The position numbers were made by a program, and so were the translations under genes. The notes under the pieces are model-generated. The model searched no databases. It was not told where the DNA came from and was given only the letters and a program-made list of their open reading frames with translations. A stretch of 64,000 bases of DNA from Shimia sp049116215 (lineage in GTDB: Bacteria; Pseudomonadota; Alphaproteobacteria; Rhodobacterales; Rhodobacteraceae), in contig NZ_JAGDZB010000003.1 of the NCBI RefSeq assembly GCF_049116215.1, forward strand, positions 496,001-560,000. The letters are read 5' to 3'. Each line of letters opens with the position of its first letter. Position 1 is the stretch's first letter. Of the stretch, positions 26,173 to 35,076 are shown in pieces.

Positions 26173-27045
26173 ATGGCAAAAGTTGCCTTTTTGGGTCTGG
26201 GTGTAATGGGCTATCCGATGGCGGGCCACTTGGTGAAGGCCGGTCACGAAGTGACTGTTTTCAATCGCACAACCGCCAAGGCGGAGGCCTGGGCAAAGGA
26301 ACATGGCGGGGCGTTTGGTGTGACACCACAAGAGGCCGTTCAGGGTGCGGATTTTGTGATGTGCTGTGTTGGCAATGACGATGACCTGCGCCAGGTCTGC
26401 ATTGGTAAGAATGGTGCGTTTGATGGCATGGCGGCTGATGCGATTTTTGTCGATCACACCACGGTGTCGGCCAAGGTCACTGCAGAGCTGTTTGAAGCGG
26501 GCAAAGCGCAAGGCATCGCCTTTGTGGACGCGCCTGTGTCCGGTGGACAGGCTGGGGCCGAAAATGGCGTTCTGTCGATCATGTGTGGCGGGGATCAAGT
26601 CAGCTATGAAGCTGCGGAGCCGGTGATGCAGGCTTATGGGCGGTCGATCAAGCGCTTGGGCGAGAGCGGCGCGGGTCAGCTGACCAAGATGGTGAACCAA
26701 ATTTGTATTGCCGGTTTGGTGCAAGGCCTGTCCGAGGGGCTGCATTTTGCCGAAAAAGCTGGGTTGGACAGCCGTGCCGTGGTGGACGTGATTGCCGGTG
26801 GCGCGGCTGGCAGTTGGCAGATGCAGAACCGCTATGAGACCATGATCGACGATGAGTTTGAGCACGGGTTTGCGGTGGACTGGATGCGCAAAGACCTTGG
26901 GATTTGCCTGTCGACCGCGGATGAGGTGGGCGCGAGCCTGCCAGTCACCGCATTGGTGGATCAGTTTTACAAAGACGTGCAGAAACAGGGCGGCGGGCGT
27001 TGGGATACGTCAAGCTTGATCAAGCGCCTGCGCGCGATGGGCTAA
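26173..27045 (+). CDS. NAD(P)-dependent beta-hydroxyacid dehydrogenase (HIBADH family)
   Basis: 290 aa. Rossmann start VAFLGLGVMGYPMAGHL, substrate loop FVDAPVSGGQAGAENG, and catalytic Lys in AGQLTKMVNQ, all in standard positions. Family members oxidise 3-hydroxyisobutyrate, tartronate semialdehyde or succinic semialdehyde; which one applies here cannot be told. GGGGAAAAG precedes the ATG. Monocistronic: its end overlaps by 26 bp the 3' end of the broken hydrolase gene on the other strand. Confidence 0.88.
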   Translation: MAKVAFLGLGVMGYPMAGHLVKAGHEVTVFNRTTAKAEAWAKEHGGAFGVTPQEAVQGADFVMCCVGNDDDLRQVCIGKNGAFDGMAADAIFVDHTTVSAKVTAELFEAGKAQGIAFVDAPVSGGQAGAENGVLSIMCGGDQVSYEAAEPVMQAYGRSIKRLGESGAGQLTKMVNQICIAGLVQGLSEGLHFAEKAGLDSRAVVDVIAGGAAGSWQMQNRYETMIDDEFEHGFAVDWMRKDLGICLSTADEVGASLPVTALVDQFYKDVQKQGGGRWDTSSLIKRLRAMG

Positions 27046-27837
27046 GCACGCCGGATTGGCGCATCAAGGTCTGTGCCATGTCCCAATACGGCGTCCCATC
27101 TGGGGCGTCGTCAGAAAACAATGCGTGCACCGGCGCGTTGTGACCTTTCCTCTGGCAGATTTGGATGTCGATGGGCGCTTTGGCTTGCGCAATAAGAGGC
27201 GCGAGGATGTCGCGATTTCCGGTGGGCACGATGCGGTCTTCGCAGCTGTGCAGCATGAGGCAAGGCGGCGCGTTTTTTGTAAGCGCCCAAGGGTTTTGCA
27301 ACGTGGCGCCCAGGGCGATCACGCAGGCTGGTTTTTCAAATCGTGGCAGGTTGGCATGCGGAAAGACCAAGGACAGACCAAGGACAGACCAACCATGCCG
27401 CCTGCGGAGATGCCGATAAGACCTATGGACAGATCGCTGAAATTCTGTGGCGATTGCGGACTTCTGAGAAACTCAAAAGCTGCACCAACATCCGTCCGTG
27501 CGGCTTCAAACCGTGGACCCATCAGGTTGTATTGCAGTGCGAGGCCGCAGGCTTTGGCGCGGCAGCGGTTGGCATAGACTTGTCGGCGAATTGGAACAGG
27601 CAGCTCAGTGTCATGGGTGCCAAGGCGATAGCTGATCGACGCCATAGCCACGCCAAGACCGGTCAATTTGCGTGCAAGCCTTTCAGCTGGCGGTCCAAGA
27701 CGGTCGCCTTTTAGAAACCCACCGCCATGCACAAAGAGCATCAGGCCAGTTGGTAATTTGTCATTTGGCAGAAACAGATCGAGCGCGAGGGTGTGGCCCG
27801 CGCGCTCGACATAGGGGATGTCCGGGAACTCCAGCAT
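27020..27837 (-). pseudogene. Alpha/beta hydrolase split by an 11-bp tandem duplication
   Basis: Two frames together make one alpha/beta hydrolase of about 270 aa. The 5' part (27837 to about 27375) encodes the N-terminus MLEFPDIPYVERAGHTLALD, the oxyanion region MLFVHGGGFLKGD and the nucleophile motif GISAGG. The 3' part (to 27020), in another frame, has the Asp region MLHSCEDRIVPTG and the catalytic His in KGHNAP. The junction is a direct repeat of AGACCAAGGAC (27364-27374 and 27375-27385, plus a 7-bp third copy). Removing one 11-bp copy restores GMVGLSLVFPHANLPRF in one frame. As it stands, the product ends soon after the nucleophile and lacks the Asp and His. Confidence 0.85.
27364..27392. 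repeat. 11-bp tandem repeat, 2.6 copies, inside the hydrolase gene
   Basis: Unit AGACCAAGGAC occurs twice in full (27364-27374, 27375-27385), followed by AGACCAA (27386-27392). Even the one-copy form would keep two AGACCAA words 11 bp apart, a natural substrate for replication slippage. Because 11 is not a multiple of 3, copy number decides whether the hydrolase frame is open. Confidence 0.9.
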
Positions 27838-27856
27838 TGCCAAAGACGTCAGAGGC

Positions 27857-28417
27857 TTATGGGATGATGCGGGTGTATTTGATGCCTTCCAGAGTGGCGC
27901 CGATCTTCAACCCCGCTTGACCAAAGATCACAGCAATGACCGGGGCCAAAAGGTTGGTTGTTTCCGCTGAAATATTGGCGCCTTCGTTGGCAACCACATA
28001 TTGAACACCAGCACCGGCAGCCCAACCGTTGGAACTGCGGAATTCGGAAAGCGCGCCATCGGTCATGAAGAAGAGCACGTGGGCGTGTTGTTGTGCGCCC
28101 AGTTGCAGGCCAACGCTGCCTTTGGTGGCGGAGTAGTAGTCCACGGTCACATCGTCGATGCGAAGGGCGCCACGGCCGTAGCCACCGCCGAAGCCAAACC
28201 CAGCTTCGGTGATCAGTGGCATAACCAACATACCGGTCGATTTTGCCTTCAGGTCCAATGTGTTCGGATACTCGGTAAACAGATAATCCAATGTGGTGTC
28301 TGCGCGCGCATCAATCTCGCTTGAGGCGTTGGATCCTACACCGTTACCGCAGGCAGCGGTCAATCCTGCCGCAGCCAGTCCGGTCAGCGCAAAGCCGCGC
28401 CGTGTCAAATTGCTCAT
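27857..28417 (-). CDS. SYLF/YSC84-domain lipoprotein
   Basis: 186 aa starting MSNLTRRGFALTGLAAAGLTAAC: a twin-arginine-like RRGFALTG followed by a lipobox Cys, so probably an exported lipoprotein. The mature part matches the SYLF (YSC84) lipid-binding domain: VMPLITEAGFGFGGGYGRGAL, YYSATKGSVGLQLGAQ and VLFFMTDGALSEFRSS. The bacterial role is unclear; eukaryotic relatives bind phosphoinositides and actin. The hydrolase pseudogene starts 19 bp downstream and probably shares its transcript. Confidence 0.8.
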   Translation of the reverse strand: MSNLTRRGFALTGLAAAGLTAACGNGVGSNASSEIDARADTTLDYLFTEYPNTLDLKAKSTGMLVMPLITEAGFGFGGGYGRGALRIDDVTVDYYSATKGSVGLQLGAQQHAHVLFFMTDGALSEFRSSNGWAAGAGVQYVVANEGANISAETTNLLAPVIAVIFGQAGLKIGATLEGIKYTRIIP

Positions 28418-28550
28418 GGTCTTTTGCCCATATGTGTTGTTCTGCTCATACCACCGGTTTTTTTTGATCCGGTTTGGCAATAGTATAGTCGGCGCAGTGT
28501 TCGATGTCACGAAAACTGCGCCAATTCCCTATATTTTGTGCGGTTTTTGT

Positions 28551-29552
28551 TTATTTTCCCGCCAGTTTGCGGGCCACGGCTGGCGCAAAGTAGGTCAGGA
28601 TACCGTCACATCCGGCGCGTTTGAATGCCATCAAGCTTTCGAGCATGGCTTTGTCACCGTCAATCCAACCGTTTTGCGCGGCGCCGGTAATCATCGCGTA
28701 TTCGCCGGACACCTGATAGGCGAAGGTGGGTACCCCAAATTCGTTTTTCACGTCTCGGCAAATGTCCAAGTAGGGCATGCCCGGTTTGACCATGACCATG
28801 TCGGCCCCTTCTGAGAGGTCACGCGCAACAAGACGCAGCGCCTCGTCAGCATTGGAAGGGTCCATTTGATAGGTTGTCTTGTCGCCTTTGAGGGCGCCGG
28901 ACGCGCCAACAGCGTCTCGGAAAGGGCCATAAAAGGCGCTGGCGTATTTGGCGGCGTAGCTCATTAGCATCACGTTTTGGAAACCGCTGGCTTCTAGGGC
29001 GTTTCGAATGGCGCCAATGCGATTGTCCATCATGTCAGACGGACCAATGATGTCTGCGCCAGCCTCCGCTTGGGACAGCGCTTGTTTGACGAGGGCGTCC
29101 ACAGTGGCGTCATTGACAATTTCGCCGTCCACCACAAAACCGTCATGCCCATTGATGTTGTAGGGGTCCAGCGCGACGTCGGTCATCACTGCAATCTCTG
29201 GCACGGCGTCTTTGATCGCGCGGGTGGCGCGGTTGGAGAGGTTGTCCGGGTTCCAGGCCTCTGCACAATCCTCGGTTTTCAGCGAAGGATCGGTGTAGGG
29301 AAACAGACAGATCACCGGAATACCAAGGTCTGCGGCCTCGCGCGCGACCTCGACGATCTTATCCACGGAGCGGCGGTAAACACCAGGCATGGAGGGAATA
29401 GGCTCTTCCACCCCTTCGCCATCACGCACAAATACCGGCCAGATCAGGTCATCCACGGTCAGCGTGTTCTGACGCACAAGGCCGCGCACAGCAGCAGATT
29501 GGCGGGTGCGGCGCAGGCGCGAGGTTGGGAATGGCGCAGGCGTGTGGGTCAT
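28551..29552 (-). CDS. hemB: Delta-aminolevulinic acid dehydratase (porphobilinogen synthase)
   Basis: 333 aa haem, cobalamin and bacteriochlorophyll precursor enzyme joining two 5-aminolevulinate molecules. The Schiff-base Lys lies in MVMVKPGMPYLDI and the second active Lys in MSYAAKYASAFYGPFR. The usual zinc triple-Cys site is replaced by VALDPYNINGHDG (Asp type), so it is the magnesium/zinc-independent class typical of alphaproteobacteria. The ATG at 29552 starts MTHTPAPFPTSRLRR. Confidence 0.97.
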   Translation of the reverse strand: MTHTPAPFPTSRLRRTRQSAAVRGLVRQNTLTVDDLIWPVFVRDGEGVEEPIPSMPGVYRRSVDKIVEVAREAADLGIPVICLFPYTDPSLKTEDCAEAWNPDNLSNRATRAIKDAVPEIAVMTDVALDPYNINGHDGFVVDGEIVNDATVDALVKQALSQAEAGADIIGPSDMMDNRIGAIRNALEASGFQNVMLMSYAAKYASAFYGPFRDAVGASGALKGDKTTYQMDPSNADEALRLVARDLSEGADMVMVKPGMPYLDICRDVKNEFGVPTFAYQVSGEYAMITGAAQNGWIDGDKAMLESLMAFKRAGCDGILTYFAPAVARKLAGK

Positions 29553-29669
29553 AGGATGCTCCGTAAATTTGCAACATCAGAGGTGCCACGGATTTTACCA
29601 CACCTCAAGGCTAGGAATTGCCGCAGGGGCGCGGTATGTGAGTTAAAATTCTAAAGGGCAGTGAAGACT

Positions 29670-30194
29670 TTGGACCTGAGCCAAACTATTTTTGAACTCA
29701 TCGATATGCGCAGCTTCAGCAACCTCTGGTTCTGGATTGCGCTGGCGGTTTTCTGGTCCACGGCCAGCCATTGGGTGTTGGGGGTGCCGTGGGATTCTGT
29801 GCTGCGTGCAAAACGCAATGGCTGTCAGGCGGAGATTGACCTTCAAGACTTGGTGCGGATCAATTGCAATCGATTGCTGCACATTGCAGATGTGTCCGGC
29901 CTCTTTCTGATCGGCGGCGGCTGTTTTGCACTGACAGGCCTGGCGGGCGTCGGTTTTGGCTACAATGTGGAATTTGCGCAGGCGGTGTTCCTGCTGATGT
30001 TTCCGATGAGCATTGTCAGTTTGCTGAGTGTCCGGTTGGCACGGCGTATCCGGGCAGAAGCCCCATCATCCGTTGATCTCAGAAAGCGGTTGGCGCGACA
30101 CCGGTTTTGGGTGCAGTTTATCGGGATGATTTCAATTTTTGTGACCTCGCTTTGGGGTATGTTTCAGAACTTCCAAATCTCTCCTCTTGGGTGA
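29670..30194 (+). CDS. Membrane protein of the type annotated as SufBCD complex component in Rhodobacterales
   Basis: 174 aa (177 if started at the GTG, 29661). I choose TTG at 29670 because it gives MDLSQTIFELIDMRSFSNLW, the N-terminus I remember for this Rhodobacterales family, and AAAGGG lies 11 nt before it but only 2 nt before the GTG. Three or four hydrophobic segments are visible (residues 20-40, 75-97, 100-120, 145-165). The family is often labelled a component of the SufBCD complex; I see nothing in the sequence that proves an Fe-S role, and no suf genes are near. mfd follows 39 bp downstream. Confidence 0.65.
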   Translation: MDLSQTIFELIDMRSFSNLWFWIALAVFWSTASHWVLGVPWDSVLRAKRNGCQAEIDLQDLVRINCNRLLHIADVSGLFLIGGGCFALTGLAGVGFGYNVEFAQAVFLLMFPMSIVSLLSVRLARRIRAEAPSSVDLRKRLARHRFWVQFIGMISIFVTSLWGMFQNFQISPLG

Positions 30195-30233
30195 GGTCAC
30201 CCCGTAACACTATAAAATTGGACGGTTAATCCG

Positions 30234-33200
30234 ATGAAAGACGTGCAGCACATCTCCGTGGGTGGGGCTCCTGAAGGCTTTGACGCTAAGCTGATCCTGA
30301 ATGAGGTGGCCAAGAGCAACGGCCCGGTGGTGCATGTGGCGCGTGACGATAAGCGCATGGCAGCCACACGGGCGGCGTTGGAATTTTTCCAACCCGACAT
30401 GCCTGTTATTGTGTTTCCGGGGTGGGATTGTCTGCCTTATGATCGCGTGTCTCCAAATGCCGACATTTCCGCGACACGTATGGCGACCATGGCCGGTTTG
30501 GTGCATGACATGCCTAGCCAATTTGTGCTGCTGACCACGCTCAATGCGGCGACGCAGCGGGTGCCAGCGCGCAAGGTGTTGAAAGAGGCGGCATTTCGGG
30601 CACAGGTCGACCAGCGAGTGGACGAAGAGGCGCTGCGCCAGTTTTTGGTGCGTATGGGCTTCACACAGGCACCAACCGTGATGGAACCGGGGGATTACGC
30701 AATCCGAGGCGGGATCATCGATATTTTCCCGCCGGGTGACAGTGGCCCGGTGCGGCTAGATTTTTTTGGTGATGTTTTGGATGGCGTGCGGCGGTTTGAT
30801 CCGGCGACCCAGCGGACCACGGAAACGCTCGACATGATCGAGCTTGCGCCGGTCAGCGAGGTCATTCTGGATGACCCGGCGATCACGCGGTTTCGGCAGA
30901 ATTACCGCATCGAGTTTGGGGCCGCTGGCACAGATGATCCACTGTATGAAGCGATCAGTGCAGGTCGCAAACATCAGGGTGTGGAGCACTGGCTGCCGTT
31001 TTTTCACGAGAAACTGGAAACGCTGTTTGATTACCTGCCAAATGCCGTGATTTCTGTGGATGATCAATCAGATGCGGCGCGCCTTTCGCGTTGGGACAGC
31101 GTGGCGGATCAATATGAAACCCGCCAACATGCCATGGCACAAAAAGCCCGCATGGATACGGTGTATAAACCGGTGCCTGCGGAGCTGTTGTATTTGGATG
31201 ACGCTGCGTGGAGTGACGCGATTAAGGGGCGGCGGGTGCTGCATTTCTCGCCGCTGCCGCAAGCGTCCGGCCCAGGTGTGATTGATGCTGGTGGGCGCAT
31301 AGGACGGAATTTCTCTCCTGAGCGCCAGCAAGAAACCGTCAGTCTTTTCGGGGCTCTCGCAGATCATATTCGCAAAAAGCAGGCGGATGGGCCGGTGGTT
31401 GTGGCGAGCTACTCCGAGGGCGCGCGAGAGCGTGTGAGCGGGCTGATTGAAGACGAAGGTCTGGCGGAAACCATTCACATCAAAGACGCAAAAAACATCG
31501 GGAAAACCGGTCTGTACTTAGCGGTTTTGGCGTTGGAACATGGGTTTGAAACACCGTCCATGACGGTGATCTCCGAGCAAGATGTTTTGGGTGATCGCCT
31601 GATCCGGGCGCCGCGCAAAAAGAAGCGGGCCGAAAACTTCTTGACCGAGACCCAATCATTGAGCCCAGGTGACTTGGTGGTGCATGTCGACCACGGCGTT
31701 GGGCGGTATTTGGGGCTGGAAGTGGTCACCGCGGCTGGGGCTGCGCATGAGACCATCGCGCTGGAATATGCAGAAAGTGCAAAGCTTTATCTGCCGGTTG
31801 AAAACATTGAGCTGTTATCAAAGTACGGCCACGATGAGGGGTTGCTCGATCGCCTTGGCGGCGGCGCGTGGCAGGCCAAGAAAGCAAAGCTGAAAGAGCG
31901 CATCCGCGAGATGGCGGACAAGTTGATCCGCGTGGCGGCTGAGCGAGAATTGCGCAGGGCGCCGGTGCTTGAGGCGCAACATCATGCTTGGGAAGAATTC
32001 TCCGCCCGGTTCCCGTATCAGGAAACCGAGGATCAGCTGAGTGCAATTGGCGATGTGATCGGCGACCTGGCGTCCGGACGGCCCATGGATCGGCTTGTTT
32101 GCGGTGATGTGGGCTTTGGCAAAACCGAGGTTGCGATGCGGGCCGCTTTTGTGGCGGCGATGTCTGGCCAACAGGTGGCAGTGGTGGCGCCGACCACCTT
32201 GTTGGCGCGACAACACGCCAAAGGGTTTGCGGAAAGGTTCCGTGGATTCCCCTTGGAAGTCAGAGCTTTGTCGCGGTTTGTTTCAGCCAAGGAAGCGGAG
32301 AAAACACGTGACGGCATTGCACGCGGGACCGTTGATATTGTGGTGGGCACCCATGCGCTTTTGGCCAAGAGCATCCGGTTCAAAGACCTCGGGTTGCTGA
32401 TCATTGATGAGGAACAGCACTTTGGTGTGGCACATAAAGAGCGGCTCAAGCAGATGCGCAGCGATGTACATGTACTGACATTGACGGCGACGCCAATCCC
32501 TCGAACTTTGCAATTGAGCTTGTCTGGTGTGCGCGATCTGTCGATCATTGGCACGCCACCGGTGGACCGTTTGGCGATCCGAACCTACGTGAGTTCCTTT
32601 GATGCGGTCACCGTGCGTGAGGCCTTGTTGCGGGAGCATTATCGCGGGGGGCAGAGTTTCTACGTTGTGCCGCGGATCAGCGACTTGCCTGAAATTGAAG
32701 AGTTTTTACGCGACCATGTGCCAGAAGTCAGTTTTGTCACGGCGAGCGGTCAGATGGCGGCTGGGGAACTCGATGACCGTATGAATGCCTTTTACGACGG
32801 CAAGTACGACGTGCTTTTGGCAACAACAATTGTGGAAAGCGGGTTGGATATTCCAACCGCGAACACAATGATTGTGCATCGCGCGGATATGTTTGGGTTG
32901 GCGCAGCTGTATCAAATCCGGGGACGGGTTGGGCGCTCCAAGACGCGGGCCTATGCCTATATGACCACCAAGCCGCGGGCAAAGTTGACACAAGCTGCGG
33001 AAAAACGGCTGCGGGTTTTGGGGTCTTTGGACACGCTAGGAGCTGGATTTACCCTTGCTTCTCAAGACCTTGATATTCGTGGTGCAGGTAACCTGCTGGG
33101 CGAGGAGCAGTCTGGTCAGATGCGCGATGTGGGCTATGAGCTTTACCAGTCGATGCTGGAAGACGCGATTGCCAAGATCAAGACAGGTGAGCTTGAAGGC

Positions 33201-33701
33201 TTGTCGGAAGGCGATGATCAATGGGCGCCTCAGATCAATCTTGGCGTGCCTGTTCTGATCCCGGATACCTATGTACCGGATCTGGATGTGCGGCTTGGTC
33301 TTTACCGTCGCCTGAGTGGGTTGCAGGGCAAGGTGGAGCTGGAAGGCTTTGCTGCGGAGTTGATCGACCGGTTTGGCAAATTGCCCAAAGAGGTCAACAC
33401 CTTGCTTCTGATCGTGCGGATCAAAGAGATGTGCAAGAAGGCTGGTATTGCCAAGTTGGATGGCGGTCCCAAAGGCGCGACTATTCAGTTCCACAACGAC
33501 AAGTTTGCCTCGCCCCAGGGGCTGGTCGAGTTCATTCAGGATCAGAAAGGCCTCGCCAAGGTCAAGGACAACAAAATTGTTGTGCGTCGGGATTGGAAGA
33601 AGTCCTCAGACAAGATCAAAGGCGCGTTTGCGATTGCCCGGGATCTGGCGCAGAAAGTTGTCGACGAGAAGAAACGCAAGAAGACAAAAGCTGCCATATA
33701 G
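30234..33701 (+). CDS. mfd: Transcription-repair coupling factor Mfd
   Basis: 1155 aa, full length. UvrB-homology region at residues 1-330 (VFPGWDCLPYDRVSP, YAIRGGIIDIFPPG), RNA polymerase interaction domain near 470-540 (LVVHVDHGVGRYLGLE), then a RecG-like SF2 translocase: Walker A CGDVGFGKTEVAMRA, DEEQ box LLIIDEEQHFG, motif III LTATPIPRTLQ and motif VI QIRGRVGRS. The C-terminal TRCF domain (YVPDLDVRLGLYRRLSGLQ) is present. Mfd removes stalled RNA polymerase and recruits UvrA to lesions. Confidence 0.98.
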   Translation: MKDVQHISVGGAPEGFDAKLILNEVAKSNGPVVHVARDDKRMAATRAALEFFQPDMPVIVFPGWDCLPYDRVSPNADISATRMATMAGLVHDMPSQFVLLTTLNAATQRVPARKVLKEAAFRAQVDQRVDEEALRQFLVRMGFTQAPTVMEPGDYAIRGGIIDIFPPGDSGPVRLDFFGDVLDGVRRFDPATQRTTETLDMIELAPVSEVILDDPAITRFRQNYRIEFGAAGTDDPLYEAISAGRKHQGVEHWLPFFHEKLETLFDYLPNAVISVDDQSDAARLSRWDSVADQYETRQHAMAQKARMDTVYKPVPAELLYLDDAAWSDAIKGRRVLHFSPLPQASGPGVIDAGGRIGRNFSPERQQETVSLFGALADHIRKKQADGPVVVASYSEGARERVSGLIEDEGLAETIHIKDAKNIGKTGLYLAVLALEHGFETPSMTVISEQDVLGDRLIRAPRKKKRAENFLTETQSLSPGDLVVHVDHGVGRYLGLEVVTAAGAAHETIALEYAESAKLYLPVENIELLSKYGHDEGLLDRLGGGAWQAKKAKLKERIREMADKLIRVAAERELRRAPVLEAQHHAWEEFSARFPYQETEDQLSAIGDVIGDLASGRPMDRLVCGDVGFGKTEVAMRAAFVAAMSGQQVAVVAPTTLLARQHAKGFAERFRGFPLEVRALSRFVSAKEAEKTRDGIARGTVDIVVGTHALLAKSIRFKDLGLLIIDEEQHFGVAHKERLKQMRSDVHVLTLTATPIPRTLQLSLSGVRDLSIIGTPPVDRLAIRTYVSSFDAVTVREALLREHYRGGQSFYVVPRISDLPEIEEFLRDHVPEVSFVTASGQMAAGELDDRMNAFYDGKYDVLLATTIVESGLDIPTANTMIVHRADMFGLAQLYQIRGRVGRSKTRAYAYMTTKPRAKLTQAAEKRLRVLGSLDTLGAGFTLASQDLDIRGAGNLLGEEQSGQMRDVGYELYQSMLEDAIAKIKTGELEGLSEGDDQWAPQINLGVPVLIPDTYVPDLDVRLGLYRRLSGLQGKVELEGFAAELIDRFGKLPKEVNTLLLIVRIKEMCKKAGIAKLDGGPKGATIQFHNDKFASPQGLVEFIQDQKGLAKVKDNKIVVRRDWKKSSDKIKGAFAIARDLAQKVVDEKKRKKTKAAI

Positions 33702-33765
33702 CGCGTCGGTATTGCGTCTGTATCGCGGCTGTTTTGCGAAGGTGCAATTTCGCCGCGTTTGGCCT

Positions 33766-33810
33766 GGGGCGCTGCCCCCAAACCCCCGGGATAATTTTGG
33801 TCAAATGAAG
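33766..33810. repeat. REP-like intergenic repeat of Rhodobacteraceae type
   Basis: The stretch GGGGCGCTGCCCCCAAACCC continuing CCGGGATAATTTTGGTCAAATGAAG resembles a short GC-rich repeat that I recall from many Rhodobacteraceae intergenic regions (a GGGGC-x-GCCCC hairpin, then CCCCCGG, an AT run and ATGAAG). It sits between convergent mfd and the MFS gene. The GGGGC..GCCCC part can form a hairpin. Only one copy was noticed in this window. Confidence 0.55.
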
Positions 33811-33817
33811 CTTTGGG

Positions 33818-35035
33818 TCAGTCCAGACGCAGGCGTGCAATGGCGTATAGCAGCAGACAGAGGCAGAGGGCGGCTGCGGTCAGGAATGGTGCGCGCAGGG
33901 CAAGCTCGCGGCTTAATGTCGGTTCCAGAAGCGCGACCATGGCGCCGGCGGCGAGAGCACCCAGTGGCATGCTGCCCCAGCCAAAGAAGCGATAAATGCT
34001 GTTTGCGCGGCCCAGAAGCTCGGTTGGGATGCGACGTTGCCGCCAGGAGACCGTGATTACATTCCACAGCATGGAAGCGGCCATAACCGAGAACAGCGCT
34101 AGGGCCACTGGTACAGCAGAGCTGCTGAGACCGATGGTGGCATTACCGATGCTCCAGGTTGCGATAGAGGCGTAGAGGCAGGCTTGCGTGCCGAACCATT
34201 GCACCAGTTTGGGGGCGGTGAGACTGCCAGTGATGGCCCCAAGCGCGGCAATTGACAGTAGAAAGCCATATTGCGTGGCGCTGAGGTCCAATACCTCTTG
34301 GGCATAGAGGACCTGAACGGTCATTGTGCCCATGGCGATGAAATTGGCGCAGCCCAGCACAATGGCGAGGCGCAGAAGCAGGCGGTCGGAGCGCATGAAG
34401 GCGATGCCTTCTTTTAAAGCGCCAAAGAAGTTCTGTTGGACCTTGGGACGTGGGGCGAGGCTGATCATCCAGACGAGGCCTGCGGCCAAAACGAGCGCCG
34501 CAATATCGAGGCCAAAGGGCAGGGCGACGCTGGAGGCGATCAAGAAGCCTGCAAGTGGTGGGCCAATGAATTGACCGGTTAATTGTTCGACGCTCCACAT
34601 CTGGCCATTAGCGGATTCGAGATCAGAGGGGGTGACGATGTCCGGCAGGATGGTTTGGGCGGCGTTGTCGCGCAGGACCTCGGCGGCGCCCAGAAGGAAA
34701 GTGAGGGCAGCCAGCAGCCAGATGGCGCCTGGGCCAGGCGCGCTAAGCGCCAGCCAGAGGATGGCGCCCACAAGGGAGGCACGTAGAAGATCAGCCCGCG
34801 CGATGAGTTTGCGGCGGTCTACTTGATCGGCGATCACGCCCGCTGGCAAGGCAAAGAACAGCCAGGGCAGTCGCCCGGCGGCGGCAACAGCGGCGATGGC
34901 AACGGGGTCGCGCGTCAGCAGGGTCGCCAGCCACGGGATGGCCAGCATAACCAACCCGTCGCCCAGATTGGTCAGGGCGCCGGAGGCAAAGAGTAGTCGG
35001 AAATTGCGATTGCGGAGGATGAGGGTGCTGGCCAT
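33818..35035 (-). CDS. MFS transporter (EntS/MFS_3-like exporter)
   Basis: 405 aa, 12 predicted membrane helices. It begins MASTLILRNRNFRLLFASGA; the loop between helices 2 and 3 has GVIADQVDRRKLIARADL, the MFS signature region. Overall pattern fits the MFS_3 transmembrane secretion effector group (enterobactin exporter EntS relatives). Substrate unknown. It starts 41 bp downstream of another MFS gene on the same strand and is likely co-transcribed. Confidence 0.82.
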   Translation of the reverse strand: MASTLILRNRNFRLLFASGALTNLGDGLVMLAIPWLATLLTRDPVAIAAVAAAGRLPWLFFALPAGVIADQVDRRKLIARADLLRASLVGAILWLALSAPGPGAIWLLAALTFLLGAAEVLRDNAAQTILPDIVTPSDLESANGQMWSVEQLTGQFIGPPLAGFLIASSVALPFGLDIAALVLAAGLVWMISLAPRPKVQQNFFGALKEGIAFMRSDRLLLRLAIVLGCANFIAMGTMTVQVLYAQEVLDLSATQYGFLLSIAALGAITGSLTAPKLVQWFGTQACLYASIATWSIGNATIGLSSSAVPVALALFSVMAASMLWNVITVSWRQRRIPTELLGRANSIYRFFGWGSMPLGALAAGAMVALLEPTLSRELALRAPFLTAAALCLCLLLYAIARLRLD

Positions 35036-35076
35036 ACGGGGAGTGTCCCGTACAGCTAGCGGATGTGCAAGCGGCT

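Noticed and set aside
33448..34056. Plus-strand ORF overlapping the end of mfd and the MFS gene
   Set aside because: Out of frame with mfd, overlaps two real genes and the REP-like repeat; no domain.
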